Assembly (NCBI GenBank): GCA_003141435.1
Contig: PLLW01000103.1
Coordinates: forward strand, 86,541-134,473
Length of the DNA: 47,933 bases
DNA from: Ignavibacteriales bacterium
GTDB taxonomy: Bacteria > Bacteroidota > Ignavibacteria > Ignavibacteriales > Ignavibacteriaceae
Reading direction: 5' to 3'
The notes under the pieces are model-generated. The model did not search any database, was not told the origin of the DNA, and was given only the letters and a program-made list of their open reading frames with translations. The position numbers and the translations under genes are program-made. Below, piece by piece: positions 36,496 to 44,831 of this stretch; within the stretch, counting starts at the first letter, position 1, and each line of letters opens with the position of its first letter.

Positions 36496-37555
36496 ATCTA
36501 GCTCTTTCATATTGTTTCGGCCAGTCAATTTCTGCTTTAAGAACTTTTGCTGCTTGCATTGGCCAGTAAGGATTCCGCAGTATTTCTCTTGCAAGCAGAA
36601 CTATGTCCGCTAGACCTGTTCTTATAATGTGGTCCGCTTGTTCTGGCGATGTAATAAAACCAATTCCCCCGGTTAGTATTCCAGCCTCCTTTTTTATCCT
36701 TTCTGAAAACGGGATCTGATAACCGGGACCTGCCGGAATATTTGCTTTCAGTACATTTCCCCCGCTCGAACAATCTATCAGGTCAACTCCAACTTCTTTT
36801 AATCTTTTCGAAAGTAAAACTGAATCCTCAATGCTCCAACCCCCTTCTACCCAGTCTGAAGCTGATATCCTTGCAAATAATGGGAAGTCCTCAGGTATTG
36901 CTCCCCGCACTCCTTTTGCAATCTCTATAGCAAACCTGCACCTGTTTTCCAAACTTCCACCATATTCATCATGTCTTAAATTTGATAATGGAGATAAGAA
37001 TTCATGCATCAGATAACCATGTGCCATATGAAGTTCGATTAATTTGAAACCTGCCTTCACACTTCTTATGGCTGCTTGGCAAAAATCATCAATTACTTTT
37101 ATAATATCCCCTTTATCCATTTCCCTCGGAGTAGGAAAATTATCGCTAAAGCGTATAAGACTTGGCGAGATCGTTTGCCATCCTCCATCTTCTTTTCGTA
37201 CTTCTCCTTTCCCTTTCCACGGAGAATATGTTGATCCCTTCCTTCCCGCATGTGCTAATTGTATCCCCGGAACACAATTCTGCGAAATGATAAAAGCATT
37301 TATTCTTTTGTATGCTTCCATCTGCATATCATTCCATATTCCTGCATCATCAGGCGAAATTCTCCCTTCTGGGGATACTGCAGTTGCTTCCTGGATGATT
37401 AGGGCAGCACCCCCTACTGCACGGCTCCCTAAATGCACAAGATGCCATTCAGTCGGCATGCCATTATAACTTGAATATTGGCACATGGGTGAAACAGCAA
37501 TCCTGTTTTTTAATTCCACTCCTCTGATTTTAAGTGGTGAAAATAGTTTATTCAT
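36494..37555 (-). CDS. NADH:flavin oxidoreductase, old yellow enzyme (YqjM-like)
   Basis: The FMN enzyme belongs to the YqjM-like branch that reduces activated alkenes. Motifs: SPMCQYSS (C25, Y27 at the flavin), WHLVHLGSRAVGG, GIQLAHAGRKGS, FKLIELHMAHGYLMHEFLSPL, LRHDEYGGSLENR and the C-terminal FMN phosphate region GGIGFITSPEQA. The frame is open to 37624, but the ATG at 37555 is chosen because AAGGAA lies about 9 bases upstream and the family begins with KLFSPLKIRG. This gives 353 residues, the usual length. It is divergent from the permease gene with about 250 bases between the starts. Its physiological substrate is unknown. Confidence 0.93.
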   Translation of the reverse strand: MNKLFSPLKIRGVELKNRIAVSPMCQYSSYNGMPTEWHLVHLGSRAVGGAALIIQEATAVSPEGRISPDDAGIWNDMQMEAYKRINAFIISQNCVPGIQLAHAGRKGSTYSPWKGKGEVRKEDGGWQTISPSLIRFSDNFPTPREMDKGDIIKVIDDFCQAAIRSVKAGFKLIELHMAHGYLMHEFLSPLSNLRHDEYGGSLENRCRFAIEIAKGVRGAIPEDFPLFARISASDWVEGGWSIEDSVLLSKRLKEVGVDLIDCSSGGNVLKANIPAGPGYQIPFSERIKKEAGILTGGIGFITSPEQADHIIRTGLADIVLLAREILRNPYWPMQAAKVLKAEIDWPKQYERAR

Positions 37556-37808
37556 TGGATATCTTTTCCTTCGTAAATTATTATGATTATTGTACAATTT
37601 AATAACTTTAATCTCAAAACACATTAAGCTAAATCATTACTTTTCTTTTGACCTTAATTATTTCCTTAAAAATACGTTTTCAAAACGATTTCACCCCCTG
37701 ACTTCTCCTTACTTGGTGTGTAAATATCTTATAGCCCATATCTGTTTTTTTTATTTAATGTATTTAAATATTATTTTCCATCAGTCATAATTAAACTTTA
37801 TCGCTGCC

Positions 37809-39404
37809 ATGGAAACAACATTTAAATACAAATGGTTCGTAAAGGAAGACCTTAATGGTTTCTTCGGACTTATGTTCGATAACGTAACTGTTCTCTCATT
37901 CCTTGCCGGTATAATGATCTTCGTTTTCAAATTTCCTGCTGATATCGTATACTCTAAAATGTTTCCCGGCACTGCGCTTGGCGTTCTGGTCGGTGATATG
38001 GTTTATACGGTAATGGCTTTCCGCCTCGCAAAGAAAAATAAAAATCATAATGTTACTGCTATGCCGCTTGGTCTTGATACCCCGTCAACTATAGGCATTG
38101 CTTTAACGGTGTTGGGCCCTGCATTCCTTTATCTCAAATCCAAAGGAATGGCGGAACACGATGCCGCCATGATGACCTGGTATATTGGTATGGCAACCAT
38201 GATACTGATTGGTATCATTAAAATACTTTTTTCCTTTATAGGCAGCTGGGTCCAGAAAATCGTTCCTCAGGCAGGTTTGCTTGGAAGTTTGGCTGGTATC
38301 GGGTTGGCGTTGATTGGCTTTACTCCTCTTATCGATATTTTTAGCCTGCCCATTATTGGCGTAATGTCCCTGGGATTAATTATCTATACGCTGGTTGCAA
38401 AAATCCAGCTCCCCAAAAACTTCCCGGGTGTCTTTGCTGCTGTTGTTTTCGGAACAATTATCTATTATATATTGGCCCCCATGGGGATACTCGGTGTCTC
38501 TTTTTCATTCAATGCCCCACAACTTCATATGGGTGTTCCAATTCCAACTCTTGGATTTGTTCAAGGATTTACCGAAGCATTAAAATATCTTCCTATTGCT
38601 TTCCCATTTGCGCTTCTTACTATCGTCGGCGGTATCAATGTAACCGAAAGTGCCAGAGTAGCAGGGGATGATTATAATACAAAAAATATTTTACTTACCG
38701 AAGCTGGCTCTACTTTAATAGCAGGACTTTTCGGAGGCGTTGCTCAAACTACACCATACATTGGTCAGCCTGCTTATAAATCAATGGGCAGTAGGGCTGG
38801 GTATACTCTGCTGACTGGACTATTTATAGGGCTTGGCGGTATCTTCGGCTATATCTCCTTTATTGTTGAATTCATCCCTCGTCCGGTATTAGCTCCTATA
38901 TTGATTTTTGTCGCCCTCGATATAATTACGCAATCCTTTAAAGCCACTCCATCAAAATATGCACCCGCTGTGGCTTTCGCTTTCTTTCCTACTATTGCTC
39001 GTCTCTTGCAAATTAAATTATCCAATCCGGACCTTGTGCCTGTTGAAAAATTTAATTCTTTTTTAATGCAGCCCGGCAAGGTGATTCCTGAACTGTTAGT
39101 AATCGTTGCTCTTGGTAACGGATTCATTTTAACTGCTATGCTGTGGGGTGCATTCATTGCTAAGCTTATTGATAAACAACTTAGAGCGGCATCAGTTTTC
39201 CTTGTAATTACTGCTTTCTTTACTTTCTTCGGGATTATTCATTCCGCTATCCCGGAAGGAAGTATGTATTTCCCCTGGCAGCTTCCTCAACAGCTTGCCA
39301 TTGTCCCTTACCAGTTTACCGCAGCATATCTTTTATTAGCGGTTATGTTTATAGCCTTTTCGTTCTCTAAGGAATCTATAGAAGAAAAACATTTGATAAA
39401 TTGA
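37809..39404 (+). CDS. NCS2-family (xanthine/uracil-type) permease
   Basis: The 531-residue membrane protein has about 12 or more hydrophobic segments and NCS2-type features: the N-terminal FDNVTVLSFLAG, AMPLGLDTPS, and the central VTESARVAGDDYNTKNILLTEAGSTLIAGLFGG region with QPAYKSMGSRAGYT. It probably moves a nucleobase or related anion with protons or sodium across the inner membrane. It is longer than classical uracil permeases and belongs to a branch of unknown substrate. The ATG lacks a clear ribosome site. The gene stands alone, followed by the transposase remnant region. Confidence 0.85.
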   Translation: METTFKYKWFVKEDLNGFFGLMFDNVTVLSFLAGIMIFVFKFPADIVYSKMFPGTALGVLVGDMVYTVMAFRLAKKNKNHNVTAMPLGLDTPSTIGIALTVLGPAFLYLKSKGMAEHDAAMMTWYIGMATMILIGIIKILFSFIGSWVQKIVPQAGLLGSLAGIGLALIGFTPLIDIFSLPIIGVMSLGLIIYTLVAKIQLPKNFPGVFAAVVFGTIIYYILAPMGILGVSFSFNAPQLHMGVPIPTLGFVQGFTEALKYLPIAFPFALLTIVGGINVTESARVAGDDYNTKNILLTEAGSTLIAGLFGGVAQTTPYIGQPAYKSMGSRAGYTLLTGLFIGLGGIFGYISFIVEFIPRPVLAPILIFVALDIITQSFKATPSKYAPAVAFAFFPTIARLLQIKLSNPDLVPVEKFNSFLMQPGKVIPELLVIVALGNGFILTAMLWGAFIAKLIDKQLRAASVFLVITAFFTFFGIIHSAIPEGSMYFPWQLPQQLAIVPYQFTAAYLLLAVMFIAFSFSKESIEEKHLIN

Positions 39405-39562
39405 AGAAGAATTAACATTATTTCTATTGATATCATAACTATTTTTTTTCAGAACATAATAAGTAGTCTTTCGCGAGTTACATAATTACGCTCTGACTGC
39501 CTGTCAGTGTTTACAAATTTGGCTTTTTGTTTTTTGATCCACGCTATTGTGGAACGTCTATT

Positions 39563-39769
39563 CTAACTCTGCCGGATGGTAGATAAAATAAATGGTCTAA
39601 GTTTTGACTTTTTTTTATTTGCAAAATGGAAAAACAACATTGTTACCAAATGGGTCCAACTATTTATTCCCTTGGAATGTTTATCCGTGTTATATTTACC
39701 GACAACGCTAGAAAAAACAGAACGAGGTATGTATTGCAATATTTGAGAGAAAAGTGTTACATTTACCAT
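39563..39769 (-). pseudogene. IS4-type (DUF4372) transposase, N-terminal fragment
   Basis: The 68-codon frame begins like the DUF4372 domain at the N-terminus of IS4-family transposases common in Bacteroidota: NVTLFSQILQYIPRSVFSSV, KYNTDKHSKGINSWTHLV and TMLFFHFA. After about residue 52, at a run of eight A, the resemblance stops and the frame ends within 17 codons. The catalytic DDE region is absent, so the gene is dead and the rest of the element has been lost. GAGG lies 7 bases before the ATG, inside a hairpin (see the leader feature). The assignment is from remembered family pattern and needs a search. Confidence 0.65.
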
Positions 39770-39849
39770 AAGACTACCTCAATTTGAATCTATATAAATC
39801 AAATTTACGGCTTTTAGCCTTTAGCTAATCGTCCGTTGGAGGTAGTCTT
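39770..39849 (-). promoter_or_regulatory. Structured leader sequestering the transposase ribosome site
   Basis: On the minus strand AAGACTACCTC (39849-39839) pairs perfectly over 11 bp with GAGGTAGTCTT (39780-39770), which contains the transposase Shine-Dalgarno GAGG and ends directly at the ATG. Inside, AATTTGA/TCAAATT (39781-39787 with 39799-39805) makes a second stem, and a smaller TTAGC/GCTAA stem (39814-39818 with 39824-39828) a third. The whole folds as a three-way junction that would hide the start site. Confidence 0.55.
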
Positions 39850-40125
39850 TTTTTATTCTATCGTTTTGGACGGATATGAATATTAAAAGAAATCTTCCCT
39901 TATCTTTCCGGAATTTCTGAGCCCTTTTGATGCCCGGGGGATAACGAAAAGGCATAAGTGTGGTTCTTTCCTTTATTTTTCGTATATTTACTACATCATT
40001 TTGAAAAGTATTCCACAAAAATATTCCATTGCCTGCTATTCTTAATAGATTTTCATTCATCCGACCGCCTTTCTGAAAAATAACAAATTTTCTACCGCTG
40101 GTCTTAAAAAAAGAAGTATTACTTT

Positions 40126-41412
40126 ATGTCATTCGAAAAACTTGATCTTATAAAACCAATTCAAAAAGCCTTGATCGAAGAAGGCTATTCTATTCCAACT
40201 CCAATCCAAAGACAGGCTATCCCGGTTATTCTGGCTGGAAAAGATACGCTGGGTTGCGCTCAGACCGGCACCGGTAAAACTGCAGCTTTTGCACTTCCTA
40301 TTCTGCAGATTCTTTCTGCCGGTAAATCCAGTCTCAAAGGGAAAAGTCTCATTAATTCTCTTATCCTTACTCCGACAAGAGAACTAGCTATCCAGATAGA
40401 CGAGAGTTTTTCCGCTTATGGAAAATACACCGGACTAAAAAACACCGTTATCTTTGGGGGTGTTTCACAAAAAGCTCAAACTGATAAATTAAGGAATGGA
40501 GTTGATATTCTCATTGCTACTCCGGGGCGACTTCTTGATCTGATGAACCAAAATTATATAAACCTTAAGAACATTAAGTTGTTCGTTCTTGATGAAGCCG
40601 ACCGCATGCTTGATATGGGATTTATTCATGATGTAAAAAAAATTATTTCTTTTCTTCCAGGGAAAAGACAATCGCTTTTCTTTTCCGCAACAATGCCGGC
40701 TGAAATTGTAAAACTATCACGTACTATTTTGACTGATCCTGTTAAAATTGAAATAACCCCTGAAAATCCTACTATTGAAGCAATCAAGCAGGCAGTCTAC
40801 TTTGTTTCAAAACCAAATAAACGAGCATTGCTTATCCATTTATTAAAAGATAAATCAATTGCCTCCGCTTTAATTTTTACCCGTACTAAACATGGAGCTG
40901 ATCATGTTACAAAATTTTTGAACCAGTCAAAAATTCATGCTGAAGCTATTCATGGAAATAAATCTCAAAATGCCCGCCAGCGAGTGTTGAGTAATTTTAA
41001 ATCTAAGCTAACCAGGGTTCTTGTAGCAACTGATATTGCTGCCCGAGGAATCGACATAAATGAATTATCGCATGTAATAAATTATGAAATTCCGAATATT
41101 TCAGAAACTTATATCCATCGGATTGGGCGGACGGGCAGAGCCGGATTGAGTGGTGTTGCTATTTCCTTTTGTGATGCTGACGAACGTGCTTACCTGAAGG
41201 ATATAAACAAATTGATTAACACTCAGATCCCTGTTATTAATGATCATCCTTTTAATATGAATGAAAAAGAGTTGGCTGGTGCTGAATCTATTTCAAAGAA
41301 AGTTCCGGTTATTGCTCAAAATAATTACAGACATCGTCATCTTTCCGGCTCGGCTCCTAAAGGGAAAAAGAAATGGGTCCCAAGACAATTCAGCACTAAA
41401 GGGAAGGTCTAA
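40126..41412 (+). CDS. rhlE: DEAD-box ATP-dependent RNA helicase (RhlE-type)
   Basis: The 428-residue helicase has all DEAD-box motifs in order: Q motif with PTPIQRQAIP, motif I AQTGTGKT (45-52), PTRELA (from 83), GGVSQ, TPGRLLD, VLDEADRML, SAT, then in the second RecA domain IFTRTKHGADH, HGNKSQNARQ, RVLVATDIAARGIDI and HRIGRTGRAG. A short basic C-terminal tail (about 375-428) ends in KKKWVPRQFSTKGKV, as in RhlE-type proteins. It should remodel RNA in ribosome assembly or decay, often in the cold. The gene stands alone, with a clear terminator at 41470-41497. Confidence 0.94.
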   Translation: MSFEKLDLIKPIQKALIEEGYSIPTPIQRQAIPVILAGKDTLGCAQTGTGKTAAFALPILQILSAGKSSLKGKSLINSLILTPTRELAIQIDESFSAYGKYTGLKNTVIFGGVSQKAQTDKLRNGVDILIATPGRLLDLMNQNYINLKNIKLFVLDEADRMLDMGFIHDVKKIISFLPGKRQSLFFSATMPAEIVKLSRTILTDPVKIEITPENPTIEAIKQAVYFVSKPNKRALLIHLLKDKSIASALIFTRTKHGADHVTKFLNQSKIHAEAIHGNKSQNARQRVLSNFKSKLTRVLVATDIAARGIDINELSHVINYEIPNISETYIHRIGRTGRAGLSGVAISFCDADERAYLKDINKLINTQIPVINDHPFNMNEKELAGAESISKKVPVIAQNNYRHRHLSGSAPKGKKKWVPRQFSTKGKV

Positions 41413-41959
41413 ACAGTGGACGGAATAAAACGGGATGATGTCGTCAGCATTTCAGCTAAAACTTTTAAGCCGTTGGTTAATTCTAACGGTTTTTTTTAAT
41501 CTAATTATAAGAACAAAGCTTGAGATTTTAGTGAGTTGAAGATAGATAGTCTGGATTGACGCTTTAGAAGTATTTTTTTTTAGCACTCCAGGAAATTCCT
41601 CACCATCTTCTGCAAGAATCTGGGGTGAGAGGCTGTTATATGTAGCGGAGATATAGGGACTCTCTCCATCTTGCGGTAACATGCGTTTTTCGAATGAAAA
41701 TGAGCAGTTTTTGAAAACGATGTCCTAAAAGTTCTAACGGATTTTGCGGAGAGATCAATAGAAGTTACAATCTATTATTGTATTCTTGCTTATAAATGTT
41801 CCAGAATAATTAAACTTATGATTTTAATAGGATAGACTTATAAATAGCGACAGGAATACTAACTGAATGGATCGATTATTAAATTAGTGTATGGTTCTGA
41901 TTGGTCACTTAGTTTACTAATAAATAATTATACAAAATAAATTATTAAATTGAACTTTT
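41413..41959. other. Spacer between helicase and the higher-GC cluster
   Basis: These 547 bases contain the rhlE terminator (41470-41497) and otherwise no recognised gene. A minus-strand open frame at 41452-41682 includes a patch of less AT-rich sequence (41590-41690) that may be the remnant of something, but I do not recognise it. This spacer marks the change in base composition. Confidence 0.5.
41470..41497 (+). terminator. Rho-independent terminator of rhlE
   Basis: CCGTTGG (41470-41476) pairs with CTAACGG (41483-41489), one G-T pair, loop TTAATT, followed directly by eight T (41490-41497). It lies 58 bases after the rhlE stop. Confidence 0.85.
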
Positions 41960-44443
41960 TTAGATCAATTCGGACTGCGTCTTGGTTTTGACAGGATCAA
42001 AAATCTTATATGCAACCAACTTAACACGATCGTTTAATAGGAACCATATCAGAGCATAACCCCAAACAAACCCTGCCCAACCCCAACCGAGCGGAGTCAT
42101 AAAAAACCCAAATACCGCTATCAACGTCGCTATGATTTGTGTGCCGAGGACGGCTATCCATAAGATTTTGGCAGGACGTATGGACCAGAATGGACCTCGC
42201 GTTCTTGTAAGAAAGATTGTTAAATGTCCAGCTACAGACAGCTTCAAGTACATCAGTGTCTGGATATGCGCACGGTCGAGATGAAAAACACGTTCACCAA
42301 GATAAAACAAACCGAATGCTGAAACGACTCCGATTACGCCTAATACTGTGGAGATACCAAGAACCATTCGCATATTCCAGGCTTCGGGCTGATCTTTGTA
42401 ATGAACATTGTCATATGCAATGGACAGGATAGCGCCATCATTGAGCAATGCTAACATCACGATCATCACTGCCGTCAATGGATAAAAGTTAAAGATCAAG
42501 ATTGCCAATGTCATAAAGAACAGCACACGTAATGTCTCGGCTATGCGGTAAATAGCGTAGCTATTCATTCTCTGGAAAATTCTTCGGCTCTCCTTGATCG
42601 CGTCAATAATTACAGATAGACCGGGCGTTGTCAACACGATGGCAGCTGCCGCGCGTGCCGCATCTGTCGCACCTGAAACAGCGATTCCGCAATCTGCTTT
42701 CTTCAGTGCAGGGGCATCATTCACACCGTCACCTGTCATGCCTACTATGTGACCGTTTTTTTGCAAGACATCCACAATATGGAATTTATGTTCAGGGAAA
42801 ACTTGCGCAAAACCGTCGGCCTTCTCGATGGACTCAGATATTGCTGCTGTTTCTTTTTTCTTTACGTCTCCCAAGCCACCGGCATCGAGAATATTAGTGC
42901 CCATGTCCAACTTTTTGGCGGTTTCCTTTGCGATGGCTAAAGCATCTCCCGTAACCATTTTAATCTTAACACCCATCGCCAGTGCGGTTGCGATTGTTGC
43001 TTTAGCATCCTCACGAGGTGGGTCGAAAAGAGGCAACACACCTATAAACTGCCATTGTCCGCCTCCATCAGTACGTGCCACACCTAAGGAACGAAAGCCT
43101 CGCTCTGCAAATTCGCTTACGACTTTCTCGATAGCGGATTTCACTTGATCAGAATTGGAAGACAATTTCAAAATCACCTGCGGAGCGCCCTTCGTAACCT
43201 TGAACTCCTTACCGTCCTTTCCCTTTACAGTAGCTTCGGTTCGTTTGTGCACCGGGTCGAATGGTTGAAAATGAACCACCTCATAACTCTTTAATGAATC
43301 CTTGTCCTTTAGTCCGCCCAGGATTGCCAGATCAATAGTGTCGTTATTCTCCGTTCGGGAGGCCAATGCTCCCAAAAGGATAACTTGATCTGAGGGAACA
43401 TTGTTAATACTGAATGGATTCCCCAACGTAAGTTTGTTTTGGGTCAGAGTGCCGGTCTTATCTGCACACAATACATCGACTCCTGCTAATTCCTCTATAG
43501 CCACTAACTTGCTTACAATCGCTTTTTTCCTGGCAAGCAGGCGTGCACCGACCGCCATCGTTACAGACAGTACTGTCGGCATCGCAACAGGAATCGCCGC
43601 CACTGTAAGTACCAGAGCGAACTGCAATGTAGTAATAATCGGATCACCACGATAGATTGCTACAGCAATAATGGCCGCTACTAAAACTACTGCAAGTATG
43701 ATTAGATAATTGCCAATTTTCAGCACGGCGCGTTGAAAGTGGCTTACTGTGTGAGCCTCCTGAACTAATTGCGCCGTTTTTCCAAAATAGGTTTTCGCAC
43801 CAGTAGCATAGACCAATGCTCCGATTTCTCCCTGACGAATAATAGAACCGGAAAATACTGTCTCACCTGACTTGCGTGTGGCAGGCAATGATTCTCCTGT
43901 CAATGCTGATTGGTCTACCTCCACCGGATCGCCATCAAGCAAGCGTGCATCTGCAGGCACGATATCACCTAAGCGTAAACGAATAACATCACCCGGCACT
44001 AATTCTCGAGCTACAGGAGTAGTCCATTTTCCATCACGTTTTACACGAGCGTTAATAGCAAGCTTAGCCTTCAGGGCAGCGATTGCATTACCTGCCTCTC
44101 GTTCTTCCCAGAATCCAACCACTCCGTTAGCAACAAGCAAAAGAAGTATTATGAAAAAATCCGGCCAGTGCCGAACTACACCCGACAGAATCACTGCTCC
44201 TTCAATCATCCATGGAATTGGACCCCAATAATATGTAAGGAATTTAAGTAAGGGATTGATTTTCTTTTCTTCAATCTCGTTAGGCCCATATTGAGTCAGT
44301 CGTTTCTGCGCTTCCGCCTGACTGAGTCCCTCTTTAGACGAATCTAGTTTTTTCAATAATTCCGGCATGGGTAGAGATTTTAGCTCGTCCTTTGCATTGG
44401 ATTTCGGGTCAGAATCCTTTGGCTGGTTGGGTAGTGTTTTCAT
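41960..44443 (-). CDS. Plasma-membrane-type proton-efflux P-type ATPase (P-IIIA)
   Basis: The 827-residue protein follows the fungal/plant H+-ATPase pattern. A cation-ATPase N-terminal domain (LKKLDSSKEGLSQAEAQKRL) is followed by the actuator loop with LTGESLP (182-188), TM4 with AIPVAMPT, and the phosphorylation site CADKTGTLTQNK (D328). The hinge carries GMTGDGVNDAPALKKADCGI. It has about ten membrane helices and no metal-binding N-domain, so heavy-metal or potassium pumps are less likely. Expected role: ATP-driven proton export and pH homeostasis. It follows the 63-residue membrane protein and is last in the cluster. Base composition is clearly higher in GC than the window core. Proton specificity is inferred from family pattern. 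Confidence 0.9.
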   Translation of the reverse strand: MKTLPNQPKDSDPKSNAKDELKSLPMPELLKKLDSSKEGLSQAEAQKRLTQYGPNEIEEKKINPLLKFLTYYWGPIPWMIEGAVILSGVVRHWPDFFIILLLLVANGVVGFWEEREAGNAIAALKAKLAINARVKRDGKWTTPVARELVPGDVIRLRLGDIVPADARLLDGDPVEVDQSALTGESLPATRKSGETVFSGSIIRQGEIGALVYATGAKTYFGKTAQLVQEAHTVSHFQRAVLKIGNYLIILAVVLVAAIIAVAIYRGDPIITTLQFALVLTVAAIPVAMPTVLSVTMAVGARLLARKKAIVSKLVAIEELAGVDVLCADKTGTLTQNKLTLGNPFSINNVPSDQVILLGALASRTENNDTIDLAILGGLKDKDSLKSYEVVHFQPFDPVHKRTEATVKGKDGKEFKVTKGAPQVILKLSSNSDQVKSAIEKVVSEFAERGFRSLGVARTDGGGQWQFIGVLPLFDPPREDAKATIATALAMGVKIKMVTGDALAIAKETAKKLDMGTNILDAGGLGDVKKKETAAISESIEKADGFAQVFPEHKFHIVDVLQKNGHIVGMTGDGVNDAPALKKADCGIAVSGATDAARAAAAIVLTTPGLSVIIDAIKESRRIFQRMNSYAIYRIAETLRVLFFMTLAILIFNFYPLTAVMIVMLALLNDGAILSIAYDNVHYKDQPEAWNMRMVLGISTVLGVIGVVSAFGLFYLGERVFHLDRAHIQTLMYLKLSVAGHLTIFLTRTRGPFWSIRPAKILWIAVLGTQIIATLIAVFGFFMTPLGWGWAGFVWGYALIWFLLNDRVKLVAYKIFDPVKTKTQSELI

Positions 44444-44514
44444 AATGGTTATACTCTAATTTTTGTTAATTCATTCTTAAACTGAAATCAGATACTTTCT
44501 TGATTTCTTATCAC

Positions 44515-44706
44515 CTATGGGACTTTCTGCTGCATCTGAGGATGAGGCCGCACAGACAAGTCGTTCGTTTTAACATATATTATCATGGCAACCAGCATCA
44601 ATAAAATCGCAAGCCAGAATTTCCAGTCGTGATGGGCCCGTTTCCAATACGGGATTCCACCTTTCCCTTTACTTAAGTGTAGTGGCATATTTGGTTTCAT
44701 CTTCAT
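44515..44706 (-). CDS. Small single-span membrane protein beside the proton ATPase
   Basis: The 63-residue protein has a basic N-terminal part (KGKGGIPYWKRAHHDWKF), one membrane helix (about 30-45, WLAILLMLVAMIIYV) and a short polar tail. AAAGGAAATGAAG precedes the ATG, a strong ribosome site. It is located 71 bases before the ATPase gene in the same direction. It could be an accessory subunit or regulator of the pump, as small single-span proteins are for some P-type ATPases, but that is inference. No named family is recognised. Its leader and first codons resemble those of pgi (see findings). Confidence 0.65.
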   Translation of the reverse strand: MKMKPNMPLHLSKGKGGIPYWKRAHHDWKFWLAILLMLVAMIIYVKTNDLSVRPHPQMQQKVP

Positions 44707-44831
44707 TTCCTTTCTATTAATGATTTATATACTATGTTGAACAGCCCGGTTGCACGAAAACAGTTATAAGAGTTTGCCTTAACGACAATACGTAAGGCCT
44801 CACCAAAATGTTTTTTGTGTAATTGGTTTTA

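Larger units (their letters stand above)
39405..40125. other. Intergenic region with decayed insertion sequence
   Basis: These 721 bases between the permease and the helicase hold a transposase N-terminal fragment (39563-39769, minus) and its structured leader (39770-39849). The rest, 39405-39562 and 39850-40125, contains no gene I can support. A weak open frame at 39821-40060 (minus) partly overlaps the leader. Confidence 0.6.

Noticed and set aside
37556-37624. N-terminal extension of the old yellow enzyme frame
   Set aside because: The ATG at 37555 has a good ribosome site and matches the family N-terminus; the upstream codons look non-coding.
39770-39849. Plus-strand riboswitch-like three-way junction followed by a T-run, upstream of the helicase
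   Set aside because: No match to purine or other known riboswitch core sequences. The minus-strand reading, in which the stem hides the transposase ribosome site next to its ATG, explains the same pairing better.
39821-40060. 79-codon minus-strand open frame with an AGGCGG-like ribosome site
   Set aside because: No recognisable family, and its last third overlaps the structured transposase leader. It may be a relic but cannot be supported as a gene.
41452-41682. 76-codon minus-strand open frame in the spacer after rhlE
   Set aside because: Overlaps the rhlE terminator on the other strand, has no clear ribosome site and no known motif.
44776-44798. Hairpin GCCTTA/TAAGGC between pgi and the 63-residue gene
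   Set aside because: Too short, with a bulge and no following T-run on the minus strand. It may pair in RNA but cannot be called a terminator.
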